Of a stretch of DNA of 64,000 nt, positions 16,073-24,110 are shown piece after piece. Source of the DNA: JAWLBM01 sp041687675 (GTDB lineage: Bacteria > Pseudomonadota > Alphaproteobacteria > Rhizobiales > Pleomorphomonadaceae); the NCBI GenBank assembly GCA_041687675.1, contig JAWLBM010000007.1:68039-132038 (forward strand), given 5' to 3'. Numbering within the stretch: position 1 is the stretch's first letter; every line of letters begins with the position of its first letter. The position numbers were made by a program, and so were the translations under genes. The notes beneath the pieces were generated by a model that was not told where the DNA came from, ran no database searches, and worked only from the letters and a program-made list of their open reading frames with translations.

Positions 16073-17473
16073 TCAGACCATCGCCGCGATCGGGGCCGCC
16101 GCCACCCCGGCCGCCTCCAGCCGGGCCGCCACCGCCAGCGCGACGTCCTCCCGGAACGGCGCGGCGATCACCTGGACCCCGAGCGGCATCGCCTCCCCCT
16201 CGACCCGCACCGGCACCGCCACCACCGGCAGGCCGGCGAAGGAGATCGGCTGGGTGAACACCCCGATGTTCGGCCGCGCCGGCACCTCCACGCCGTCGAG
16301 CCTCATCGTCTTCTGTCCGATCGCCAGCGCCGGAAAGGGCGTCGACGGGGCGAGGACGACGTCCACCCCGGCGAACACGGCCTTCAGCGCCTCGCGGCAG
16401 CGCGCCCGCATCCGGTGGGCGGCGACGACCCAGGCGGCGGGCAGCGTCGCTCCGGCGAGGAAGCGGTCGCGGGTGTCCGGGTCGAAGTCCTCTGCCCGCG
16501 ACCTGAGGCGGCCGAGATGCAGCGCCGCGGACTCGGCGTTGGTGATCAGGAAGGCGGCCGCGCGCGCCCGCTCCGCCTCCGGAATCGTCACCCGTCGCGT
16601 CGTCCCGAGCGCGTCGGCCGCCCGGTCGACGGCCGCGTGGGCCGCCGGCGCGCCCTGGTCGCGGAACCAGCCGTCAGCGACGGCGATCCGCAGCCGGTCG
16701 GTCGGGATCGTGAGCGCCCTGAGGCCGCCCACCGGCTGGCGGTGCACCTGGGCCGCATCGCGCGGATCCGCCCCCTGCAGCACGTCGAGGGCGAGGGCGA
16801 GGTCGCGGACCGAGCGGGCCATCGGGCCGAGATGGTCGAGGCTGTGGGTGAAGGGAAAGCTGCCGGCCCGGCTCAGCCGCCCGAAGGTGGGCTTCAGCCC
16901 GAAGGTGCCGCAGAAGGCCGCCGGCACGCGGATCGAGCCGTTGGTGTCGGAGCCGAGCGTCAGCGCCACCATGCCGGCCGCCAGCGCCGCGCCGGACCCG
17001 CTGGACGATCCGCCGGCCATCCGCGAGGTGTCGTGCGGGTTGCGGCAGGCGCCGTCGTGGGCGTTCTCGCCGGTGAAGTCGTAGGCGTATTCCCCCATGT
17101 TGAGGGCGCCGAGGCAGACCGCGCCGGCCGCGACCAGCCGCTCGACGAGGGTCGCGTCGGCGGCCGCCGGCCCGTTCTCCCGGTTGATCCTCGACCCGGC
17201 CCGGGTGACGACGCCGCGAAGGTCGAAGAGGTTCTTCACCGCGAAGGGGACGCCGGCCAGCGGCAACGCCTCGCCGGCGGCGATCCGGCGGTCGACCGCC
17301 TCCGCCTCCGCCATCGCGCGGTCAGCGGTGACGTCGGTGAAGGCGTTCACCGTCTCGTCCATCGCGCCGATCCGCTCCAGCGCCCGCCGGGCCACGTCGG
17401 CGGCCGAGACGGCCCGCGCCGAGACGGCCTCTGCGATCTCCGCCGCCGTTCCGTCGAGCGGGTCGAGCCTCAT
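16073..17473 (-). CDS. atzE: 1-carboxybiuret hydrolase catalytic subunit AtzE (amidase signature)
   Basis: 466 residues. Amidase-signature triad elements are visible: Lys in GVPFAVKNLFDL (near residue 80), the serine loop SRMAGGSSSGSG (near 152-160) and the nucleophile region LGSDTNGSIRVPAAF (near 172-186). The features GEYAYDFTGENAHDGACRNP and FGLKPTFGRLSRAGSFPFTH are characteristic of the AtzE branch. AtzE forms a complex with the small AtzG and removes an amide from 1-carboxybiuret to give dicarboxyurea/allophanate. Its start overlaps the stop of atzG (ATGA), the same pairing as in known cyanurate pathways. Confidence 0.94.
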   Translation of the reverse strand: MRLDPLDGTAAEIAEAVSARAVSAADVARRALERIGAMDETVNAFTDVTADRAMAEAEAVDRRIAAGEALPLAGVPFAVKNLFDLRGVVTRAGSRINRENGPAAADATLVERLVAAGAVCLGALNMGEYAYDFTGENAHDGACRNPHDTSRMAGGSSSGSGAALAAGMVALTLGSDTNGSIRVPAAFCGTFGLKPTFGRLSRAGSFPFTHSLDHLGPMARSVRDLALALDVLQGADPRDAAQVHRQPVGGLRALTIPTDRLRIAVADGWFRDQGAPAAHAAVDRAADALGTTRRVTIPEAERARAAAFLITNAESAALHLGRLRSRAEDFDPDTRDRFLAGATLPAAWVVAAHRMRARCREALKAVFAGVDVVLAPSTPFPALAIGQKTMRLDGVEVPARPNIGVFTQPISFAGLPVVAVPVRVEGEAMPLGVQVIAAPFREDVALAVAARLEAAGVAAAPIAAMV

Positions 17474-17664
17474 CGGTCGGCCTCGAAGACGAAGGCCGGC
17501 TCGTCGCCGGTCTCGAGCGGGCCGTCCAGCACCAGCGCGGCCATCCGCGCCGCGACCTCGAGGTTGGCGACCACCCCGGCCCGCCAGGCGGGGTCGATGG
17601 CAAGGCCCATCACGCGGGCCATGTGGTCGAGATGCGCCTCGGCGTCGAACGGGTCCTTGCTCAT
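17470..17664 (-). CDS. atzG: AtzG-like small subunit (DUF4089)
   Basis: 64 residues: MSKDPFDAEAHLDHMARVMG, then AIDPAWRAGVVANLEVAARM and a short tail. The pattern (helical, Leu/Ala-rich, IxPxxRxxVxxNLxxxxxxA) is that of the AtzG/DUF4089 family, which stabilises AtzE in a GatC-like manner. Its ATG overlaps the stop of the upstream hydrolase, and its stop overlaps the start of atzE, so three genes are translationally coupled. A longer open frame exists, but it would run back into the hydrolase gene. Confidence 0.9.
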   Translation of the reverse strand: MSKDPFDAEAHLDHMARVMGLAIDPAWRAGVVANLEVAARMAALVLDGPLETGDEPAFVFEADR

Positions 17665-18335
17665 GCGGCCTTCTCCCTCAGCGCGGCCTTCAGGGCCGAC
17701 AACGGGGCGGTCCAGCCGACGATGGCGCCCTGGGCGCGGATCATCTCCAGCGTCGCCGCCTTGAAGGGGGGAAAATAGCTCTCCGTCGCGTCCTCGACGA
17801 GCAGGCACTCGAAGCCGCGGTCGTTGGCCTCGCGCATGGTGGTCTGCACGCAGACCTCGGTGGTGACGCCGGCGAAGACGAGGTGGGTCGCCCCGATCCC
17901 CTTGAGGACCGATCCGAGCCCGGTGGCGTAGAAGGCGCCCTTCCCCGGCTTGTCGATGACGATCTCGCCGGGCAGCGCCCGCAACTCCGGCACGATCTCC
18001 GAGCCCGGCTCGCCGCGCACCAGGATCCGGCCCATCGGCCCCGGGTCGCCGATCCTGAGCGAGGGCTTGCCGCGGAGGCGCTTCGCCGGCGGGCAGTCCG
18101 AAAGGTCCGGCGCGTGCGTCTCCCGGGTGTGGACGACCGGCCAGCCCTCGGCCCGGAACAGCGCGAGGAGGTCGCGCACCGTGGGGACGATGGCGGCGAG
18201 GCGGGAGACGTCGTTGCCGAGGCTCTCGCCGAAGCCGCCCGGCTCGATGAAGTCCCGCTGCATGTCGATCACGATCAGCGCCACGTTCTGCGGCGGGAAG
18301 GACCAGGGGAAGGGCTTGGCGTCCACGGTGATCAT
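17661..18335 (-). CDS. Isochorismatase-family cysteine hydrolase, BiuH paralogue (possible triuret or related ureide hydrolase)
   Basis: 224 residues. The catalytic triad expected for this fold is present: Asp24 (ALIVIDMQRDFIEPGG), Lys129 (IDKPGKGAF) and Cys162 (GVTTEVCVQTTMREANDRGF). It shares the RGEPG...IVPEL and MREANDRG(F/Y)ECLL segments with the biuret hydrolase of this operon but differs around the substrate pocket (FIEPGGFGESLG instead of FCGRGGYVDRMG). Known relatives hydrolyse biuret, triuret or ureidoacrylate. Two such enzymes in one operon suggest a second ureide substrate; triuret, which would yield carboxybiuret for AtzE/AtzH, is an attractive inference. Confidence 0.88.
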   Translation of the reverse strand: MITVDAKPFPWSFPPQNVALIVIDMQRDFIEPGGFGESLGNDVSRLAAIVPTVRDLLALFRAEGWPVVHTRETHAPDLSDCPPAKRLRGKPSLRIGDPGPMGRILVRGEPGSEIVPELRALPGEIVIDKPGKGAFYATGLGSVLKGIGATHLVFAGVTTEVCVQTTMREANDRGFECLLVEDATESYFPPFKAATLEMIRAQGAIVGWTAPLSALKAALREKAA

Positions 18336-18348
18336 CGGGTCCGTCCGT

Positions 18349-19884
18349 TCAATGGTGCCCGGCCATGTGCCGGCCGATGGTGTTGCGGTCCGTCTGGCCC
18401 ACCGGGGCGAGGTGGGTGATCGTGCCGCCGGACATCACCGCCACCCGGTCCGCCAGTTCCAGGATCTCGTCGAGGTCCTCGGAGACCAGCAGCACCGCCG
18501 CGCCGCGGTTGCGCTGCTCCATGATCTGGCCGCGGATCTCGGCGATGGAGGCGAAGTCGAGGCCGAAGCAGGGGTTGGCGACGATCAGCACCTCGACCTC
18601 GCCGGAGAGTTCGCGGGCGAGGATCGCCCGCTGGACGTTGCCGCCGGAGAGATTGCGGATCGGCTCGTCGGGGCCGGGCGTCTTCACCCGGTAGGCGGCG
18701 ATCAGGTCGCGCGCCCGCGCCCGCATCGGCCCGGGCGACAGGAACCCGCGGCTGCGGGCGATCGGGGCGAGGTCGAAGGAGCGGAAGGCGAGGTTCTCCG
18801 CCACCGACATCGACGGCACGGCGGCGTTGCGCAGCGGCTCCTCCTGCAGCCCGAACACCTTGAAGCGGGCCATCTGCTCCCGCTCGGGCTCGTAGGGCTG
18901 GTTGCGCACAAAGATCCGGCCGCTGGAGAGCGGGCGCTGGCCGGAGAGGCACTCGATCAGCGCCGACTGGCCGTTGCCGGAGACGCCGGCGATGCCGACG
19001 ATCTCGCCGGCGTGCACCTTGAGGCTGATCGCCTGGACCGCCGGCAGGCCGGCGTCGTCCTCGGCGAACAGGCCGGCGAGTTCGAGCACCACGGGCGACG
19101 TCTCGAAGGTCGTCCGGGCGGCGCGCTCGCGCAGCTTCATGTCGCCGATCATCATCGAGCTCATCTCGGCGACGGTGAGGTCGCGGGCGGCGGCCGAGCC
19201 GACGAAGGCGCCCTTGCGCAGCACCGTGACCTCGTCGGCGAAGGCGGTGACCTCCCGGAACTTGTGGCTGATCATCAGCACGGTGAGGTCGCCCGCCTCG
19301 GTCATGCCGCGCAGGAGACCGAGGATCTCGTCGGCCTCCTGCGGCGTCAGCACCGAGGTCGGCTCGTCGAGGATCAGGAACCGCTGGTCGAGATAGAGCT
19401 GCTTCAGGATCTCGAGCTTCTGCTTCTCGCCCGCCGCCAGCGAGGAGACCGGCCGGTCGAGCGGCACCTTGAAGGGCATCCGCTCCATGAGCTCGGCGAG
19501 CGCCCGCCGCTCGCGCTTCCAGTCGATCACCGCCGGCACGTCGCCGCGGGCGATGACGAGGTTCTCCGTCGCGGTGAGCGAGGGCACCAGGGTGAAGTGC
19601 TGGTAGACCATGCCGATGCCGAGGTCGCGGGCGGCCTTCGGCGAGGGGATCTCGACCTTCCGCCCGTCGAGCAGGACCTCGCCCCGGGTCGGCTGGTAGA
19701 AGCCCATGATGCACTTCACCAGCGTCGACTTGCCGGCCCCGTTCTCGCCGAGCAGGGCGTGGAAGGAGCCGGGCCGCACGGTGATCGAGACGTCGTCGAG
19801 CGCCGTCAGCGCGCCGAAGACCTTGGTCATGCCGCGGGTCTCGAGGCCGACGGCGCGCGGGGCGGGGCGTTCGAGGGCGCTCAT
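18349..19884 (-). CDS. BMP-type ABC transporter ATP-binding protein (two ABC domains)
   Basis: 511 residues. First ABC domain: Walker A GENGAGKST near residue 50, Walker B FLILDEPTSVLT near 165, signature-like SLAAGEKQKLEI. Second domain: Walker A degenerate (GVSGNGQSALIE), signature LSGGNVQRAILAREL, Walker B VLIVANPCFGLD where the catalytic Glu is replaced by Asn. Asymmetric domains are usual in nucleoside-type (YufO/RnsB) importers. The start at 19884 overlaps the stop of biuH. It powers the two permeases encoded at 20616-22637 with the BMP lipid-free binding protein; the inferred cargo is a ureide. Confidence 0.93.
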   Translation of the reverse strand: MSALERPAPRAVGLETRGMTKVFGALTALDDVSITVRPGSFHALLGENGAGKSTLVKCIMGFYQPTRGEVLLDGRKVEIPSPKAARDLGIGMVYQHFTLVPSLTATENLVIARGDVPAVIDWKRERRALAELMERMPFKVPLDRPVSSLAAGEKQKLEILKQLYLDQRFLILDEPTSVLTPQEADEILGLLRGMTEAGDLTVLMISHKFREVTAFADEVTVLRKGAFVGSAAARDLTVAEMSSMMIGDMKLRERAARTTFETSPVVLELAGLFAEDDAGLPAVQAISLKVHAGEIVGIAGVSGNGQSALIECLSGQRPLSSGRIFVRNQPYEPEREQMARFKVFGLQEEPLRNAAVPSMSVAENLAFRSFDLAPIARSRGFLSPGPMRARARDLIAAYRVKTPGPDEPIRNLSGGNVQRAILARELSGEVEVLIVANPCFGLDFASIAEIRGQIMEQRNRGAAVLLVSEDLDEILELADRVAVMSGGTITHLAPVGQTDRNTIGRHMAGHH

Positions 19885-20603
19885 CGGATCGCCTCCAGGA
19901 GGTCCGCGCTGCCGGCCACGGCGCCGAAGACGCCGCCCTGCATCTTGATCATCCCCACCGCGGCGAGGTGGTTCTCCCGGCTGGTCGCCGCGCAGCAGTC
20001 CTCCAGCAGCAGGCACTCGTAGCCGCGGTCGTTGGCCTCGCGCATGGTGGTGTGGACGCAGACGTCGGTGGTGATACCGGTCAGCACCAGGTTGCGGATG
20101 CCGCGCTGGCGCAGCATCAGGTCGAGGTCGGTGGCGCAGAAGGAGCCCTTGCCGGGCTTGTCGACGATCGGTTCGCCCTGCAGTGGCGCGAGTTCGGGGA
20201 TGATCTCCCAGCCCGCCTCGCCGCGCACGAGGATCCGCCCGGCGGGCCCCTGGTCGCCGATGCCGGCGCCGATGCGCTGCGAGCGCCAGCGCTTGTTGGC
20301 CGGCAGGTCGGCGAGGTCGGGACGATGGCCCTCGCGCGTGTGGATCACCGCGTAGCCACCGGCCCGCATCGCCGCCAGCACCGAGCGGATCGGCTCGATC
20401 GGCGCGCGGGTGAGCGAGATGTCGTAGCCCATGCGGTCGACATAGCCGCCCCTGCCGCAGAAATCTGCCTGCATGTCGATGACGAGGAGGGCGGTGTTCG
20501 ACGGACGGAGGTCCTTGTCGAAGGGCCAGGCGTAGGGGTCGGCCGCCACGGTGCGGCCGCCCGCCACCGCCGCGGCCTCGATGCGTTCGTCGGCGAGTGT
20601 CAT
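19881..20603 (-). CDS. biuH: Biuret hydrolase BiuH (isochorismatase-like cysteine hydrolase)
   Basis: 240 residues. It converts biuret to allophanate and ammonia. The triad is Asp43 (LLVIDMQADFCG), Lys149 (IVDKPGKGSF) and Cys182 (GITTDVCVHTTMREANDRGY), with spacings (106 and 139) equal to those I recall for the Rhizobium enzyme (Asp36, Lys142, Cys175). Other family-specific segments are ADPYAWPFDKDLRPSNTALL, GGYVDRMGYDISL, DLPANKRWRSQRIGAGIGD and MQGGVFGAV. It sits between a permease and the ATPase gene of the BMP importer, so uptake and hydrolysis are co-expressed; its product feeds AtzF. Confidence 0.92.
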   Translation of the reverse strand: MTLADERIEAAAVAGGRTVAADPYAWPFDKDLRPSNTALLVIDMQADFCGRGGYVDRMGYDISLTRAPIEPIRSVLAAMRAGGYAVIHTREGHRPDLADLPANKRWRSQRIGAGIGDQGPAGRILVRGEAGWEIIPELAPLQGEPIVDKPGKGSFCATDLDLMLRQRGIRNLVLTGITTDVCVHTTMREANDRGYECLLLEDCCAATSRENHLAAVGMIKMQGGVFGAVAGSADLLEAIR

Positions 20604-20615
20604 GGCCGGCCTCCC

Positions 20616-21536
20616 TCAGCGGACGATGGAGAGTTCGCCGGGCGCGCCCTTGAGGCTGCGCTTCGGCGAGATGGAGAGCACCATGATGACGAGGGTCATC
20701 ACGTAGGGCGCGGCGTTGAAGAAGTGGTAGCCGCGCGAGATGCCGATCGACTGCAGCGCCGGCCCGAGCGCGCCGGCCGCGCCGAACAGCAGCGCCGCGC
20801 CGACGCAGGCGACCGGGTTCCACCGCGCGAAGATGACCAGCGCCACCGCCATCAGGCCCTGGCCGGACGACAGGCCCTCGGTCCAGGATCCCGGGTAGTA
20901 GAGCGACAGGAAGGCGCCGCCGACGCCGGCGAGGAAGCCCCCGGCGGCCGTCGCCAGGAAGCGGACGAGGTCGACGTTGATGCCGAGGGCGAGCGCCGCC
21001 GGGGCGCTGTCGCCGGTGGTGCGCACCACGAGGCCCACCCGCGTGCTGCGGAACGCCCAGGCCATAGCCAGCGCGAGGGCGATGCCGATCAGGAACAGCG
21101 GGTTCACCTCCAGCGCCTTGGCGATGCCCGGGTGGTCGCTCCACCATCCGAACTGGATCGACGGCAGCCGCGGCGCGACCGGCTGGATGTAGGCCTTGCC
21201 GAAGAAGAAGGCGAGGCCGGTGCCGAACAGCATCATGGCGATGCCGATGGCGATGTCGTTGACGCCCTTCAGCCGGCAGATCGCCCCGTGCAGGCCCCCG
21301 AGGACCGACCCGGCGAGGCCGGCGACGAGGACGCCCGCCCAGGCGCTGCCGGTCTCCACCGCGGTGCCGTAGGCGATCATCGCCCCGAACACCAGCGTAC
21401 CCTCGAGGCCGAGGTTGATGCGGCCCGACTTCTCGGTCAGGCACTCCCCGAGGGCGACGAAGAGGAACGGCGTCGAGACGCGGATGGCGCCCGCGAGCAT
21501 GGCGAGGAGGACGGTGGCGAGGCCGGCGTCGTCCAT
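20616..21536 (-). CDS. BMP-type ABC transporter permease
   Basis: 306 residues, about 8-9 hydrophobic helices. Family patterns of nucleoside-type inner-membrane permeases are present: VALGECLTEKSGRINLGLEG near residue 27, VLGGLHGAICRLKGVNDIAI near 80, and TRVGLVVRTTGDSAPAALAL near 165. It starts 3 bp after the first permease stop and precedes biuH by 12 bp. Together with the 21540-22637 permease it should form a heterodimeric channel. Confidence 0.93.
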   Translation of the reverse strand: MDDAGLATVLLAMLAGAIRVSTPFLFVALGECLTEKSGRINLGLEGTLVFGAMIAYGTAVETGSAWAGVLVAGLAGSVLGGLHGAICRLKGVNDIAIGIAMMLFGTGLAFFFGKAYIQPVAPRLPSIQFGWWSDHPGIAKALEVNPLFLIGIALALAMAWAFRSTRVGLVVRTTGDSAPAALALGINVDLVRFLATAAGGFLAGVGGAFLSLYYPGSWTEGLSSGQGLMAVALVIFARWNPVACVGAALLFGAAGALGPALQSIGISRGYHFFNAAPYVMTLVIMVLSISPKRSLKGAPGELSIVR

Positions 21537-21539
21537 GGG

Positions 21540-22637
21540 TCAGGCTCCCTTCGGCTTGAACACGGCGAAACGGCCGTAGAGCGTCTCGGAGACGAGCAGC
21601 ACCAGGAAGGTGATGCCCTGGAGGACCAGCACGGTCGCGTCCGGAAGCTCCATCCGCCGCTGGACGAGGCCGCCGGCCGCGTCGATGCCGCCGAGCAGGA
21701 TCGCGACCGGCACGATGGCGAGCGGATTATGCCGGGCGAGGAAGGAGACGAGGATCCCGGTGAAGCCGTAGCCGGCGATCAGCGAGGCGTTGGCCTTGCC
21801 GTGGATGGCGGCCACCTCGAAGAAGCCGGCGAGGCCGGCCGCCGCCCCGGCGAGCGCCGTCGACACGAGGACGATGCGGCCCACCGGCAGGCCCTGCGCC
21901 AGCGCCGCCCGGACGTTTCCGCCGGCGATCCGCGCGGCGAAGCCGAAGGTGGTGCGGTTCATCAGCACCCAGGTCGCCAGGCACAGGGCGATGCCGACGA
22001 CGAGGCCCCAGTGCACCGAGGTGCCCGGGATCGGCCCGATCATGGTCTCCGGCCCGATCGGCATCGTCGACGGCTTGTTCGGGTCCGACGGGTCGCGCAG
22101 GGCGCCCTCGACGAAGAAGTTGAGGATGGAGACGGCGATGTAGGTGAGGAGCAGCGAGGAGATCGTCTCGTTGATGCCTCGGAAGTGCCGCAGGTAGCCG
22201 ACGAAGCCGATCCAGAGCCCGCCGGCGACGATCGCGGCCGCCGCCATCGCGGCGAGCGTCAGCGCCGGCGGCGACCAGGCCACCATCGGGATCGCCGCCA
22301 CCGCGGCCGCGAAGCCGCCGAGCACCAGCGCCCCCTCGCCGCCGATCACCACCATGCCGAGCCTCGCCGGGATCGCCACGCAGAGCGCGGCGAGGACGAG
22401 CGGCGAGGCGCGCACCAGCGTGTTCTGCCAGGAGAAGGAGGTACCGAAGCCGCCGCGCCAGACGAGGCCGAAGAACTCCGCCGGGCTCTTTCCGAGAAGC
22501 AGCAGGAACAGCGAGAAGATCGCCGCCGAGGCGGCCACCGCGAGGAGCGGGATCACCACGAACTCCGACGACCGGCGCAGCCGGTCGAGGGCGTCGGCGA
22601 CCGGGTAGGACGGGGCGGAGAAGGTCGTCTCGGCCAT
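21540..22637 (-). CDS. BMP-type ABC transporter permease
   Basis: 365 residues with an N-terminal cytoplasmic stretch, then about ten hydrophobic segments. Typical elements are LLLLGKSPAEFFGLVWRGGF near 55, RLGMVVIGGEGALVLGGFAA near 105, and FRGINETISSLLLTYIAVSI near 170. It is the first permease after the binding-protein gene, separated from it by a GC-rich hairpin region. ATG at 22637 is clear, although the preceding gene has lost its stop codon and reads through this one in another frame. Confidence 0.93.
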   Translation of the reverse strand: MAETTFSAPSYPVADALDRLRRSSEFVVIPLLAVAASAAIFSLFLLLLGKSPAEFFGLVWRGGFGTSFSWQNTLVRASPLVLAALCVAIPARLGMVVIGGEGALVLGGFAAAVAAIPMVAWSPPALTLAAMAAAAIVAGGLWIGFVGYLRHFRGINETISSLLLTYIAVSILNFFVEGALRDPSDPNKPSTMPIGPETMIGPIPGTSVHWGLVVGIALCLATWVLMNRTTFGFAARIAGGNVRAALAQGLPVGRIVLVSTALAGAAAGLAGFFEVAAIHGKANASLIAGYGFTGILVSFLARHNPLAIVPVAILLGGIDAAGGLVQRRMELPDATVLVLQGITFLVLLVSETLYGRFAVFKPKGA

Positions 22638-22659
22638 CTGGCACTCCTCGAGGGCGGTT

Positions 22660-22750
22660 CCGGGCCGAAGTTCCGGCCCGGGGGAGGCGCGGGTCGCGCC
22701 GTCGGCCGGCCCCCCGGGCGCCCCCGGGCCCGCGCGCCCGGCCGGGGGCC
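22660..22750 (-). repeat. GC-rich hairpin region between the BMP gene and the permease gene
   Basis: CGGGCCG and CGGCCCG are paired across six bases at 22661-22680 (one more base pair outside). Further G/C runs at 22708-22714 and 22744-22750 can pair. It lies where SBP-first operons often carry an attenuating or stabilising hairpin. The stretch contains no stop codon in any minus-strand frame, which is why the end of the BMP gene is unclear. Confidence 0.5.
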
Positions 22751-22752
22751 GC

Positions 22753-23856
22753 GCCGCCGCTGGCGTCGATGAGGTAGTCGGTGGCGTTGAGCTCGGGAGC
22801 GTAGTTGTCGAGGGAGGCGCCCTCGGCGACGAGCACGCTGCCGTCCTGCTTCATGATCGGGCCGACGAAGATCGGCTCGCCGCCCTTCACCGCCTCGCGG
22901 GCGGCGTCGGCGGCCGCGATCGCCTCCGCCGAGGCGGCGGCGCCGTAGTCCGTGTTGCGGACGAAATCGAGGTCGAAGCCGCCGCCGATGAAGTTGGGCA
23001 GCGCCTCGCCCGCGGCGAGCTTGGCGGCGTAGTCCTTGTAGATCGTCTCCCACTTGTATTCCGCGCCGGTGATGAAGCCCTTCGGCGCCAGCGGCGCCTG
23101 GCTGGCGTTGTGGCCGCAGCTCATGACGCCGCGCCCCTCGGCGGTCTCGATCACCACCTTCGGACCGTCCACGTGGCAGGTCAGCACGTCGCAGCCGGCA
23201 TCGACGAGGGCGTTGGCCGCCTCGGCCTCGCGGACCGGCATCGACCACTCGCCGGTGAAGATCACCTGCACGCTGGCGGAGGGGTTCACCTTGCGCACGC
23301 CGAGCGCGAAGGAGTTGATGTTGCGCAGCACGGTGCCGATCGGCTTGGCCGCGACGAAGCCGAGCTTGCCCGTTTTCGTCGACAGGCCCGCGGCGATGCC
23401 GTTCACATAATGGGCCTGGTCGAGCTGGCCGAAGTAGGAGCCGGCGTTCGCCGGGTCCGCTTCCGTCCACAGCGGGGCGGCATGGCGGAACTCGACCTCC
23501 GGGTACTTCTTCGCGATGTCCAGCACGAAGGGATTGTAGTAGCCGAAGGAGGTGGCGAAGATCAGCCCGGCGCCGTCGAGGTTGATCATCGACTCCATCG
23601 ACTGCGAGACGGCCACCGTCTCGGCGACGTTCTCCTCCTCGACGACCGTCACCCCCGGCACCTCCTTCAGCGCCGCCGCGGCGACGGCGTGCGCCTGGTT
23701 CCAGCCGAAGTCGTCGCGCGGACCGACGTAGAGGATGCCGACGGTGAGGCCCTCGGCGCGGGCCGGCAGCGAGGAGAGGAGGCCGGTCGAGAGGGTGAGC
23801 GCACCGAGGCCGGTGCCCTTGAGGAACGTGCGGCGGTCCAGATTGCGACGGATCAT
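22753..23856 (-). CDS. BMP family ABC substrate-binding protein (3' end unclear, no stop codon)
   Basis: About 368 residues up to the point where family similarity ends (NATDYLIDASGG). Tat-type signal: RRNLDRRTFLKGTGLGALTL, cleavage near ARAEG. Mature features are LTVGILYVGPRDDFGWNQAH, NVAETVAVSQSMESMI, FGQLDQAHYVNGIAAGLST and the BMP-type INSFALGVRKVNP. It is the lead gene of the ureide operon, so the inferred ligand is biuret or a related ureide instead of a nucleoside. Odd point: no stop follows. The frame continues with low-complexity Arg/Gly/Pro residues through the permease gene to 21727, so a stop-codon loss or local sequence error is likely. Confidence 0.85.
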
Positions 23857-24046
23857 CTGAGTGCCCCTTGGTTGGTCGGCAGCGGGCAGCCCCGCAGCTG
23901 TCCAACGGTAAGCAACGGGCGTGCCATGGCCGCCGCCGGGTGGGACTCCTCAAGGATTGCGGTTTCAGGCCAGAGGCTTGCGAGACGATCGGCGCCTCTC
24001 GGGCGCTGCCGCGGACGGCGCCGCCAGGTCGGCCGGCCCCGGCAGT

Positions 24047-24062
24047 TGCATACAATGCATTG
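24047..24062. promoter_or_regulatory. Candidate GntR-type operator upstream of the BMP (ureide) operon
   Basis: TGCAT-ACA-ATGCA is a perfect inverted repeat (24047-24059), overlapping a second palindrome CAATGCATTG (24053-24062). It stands in an AT-rich patch about 190 bp before the BMP start and between GntR and BMP genes. FCD-type GntR regulators bind short TGxxTACA-like palindromes, so this is the likely switch of the ureide operon. Confidence 0.5.
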
Positions 24063-24110
24063 CTCAATGCCTATGGATTGTGCAGTGCCAACGCGGTTGG
24101 CGAAGGCCGC

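Noticed and set aside
21727..22752. Extension of the BMP protein through the permease gene
   Set aside because: Residues after YLIDASGG are Arg/Gly/Pro-rich and correspond to the permease read in a wrong frame; treated as a lost stop codon, not a fusion.
19968..22772. Plus-strand open frame of more than 900 codons across biuH and the permeases
   Set aside because: Low-complexity antisense shadow; no domain pattern and it covers four well-supported genes.
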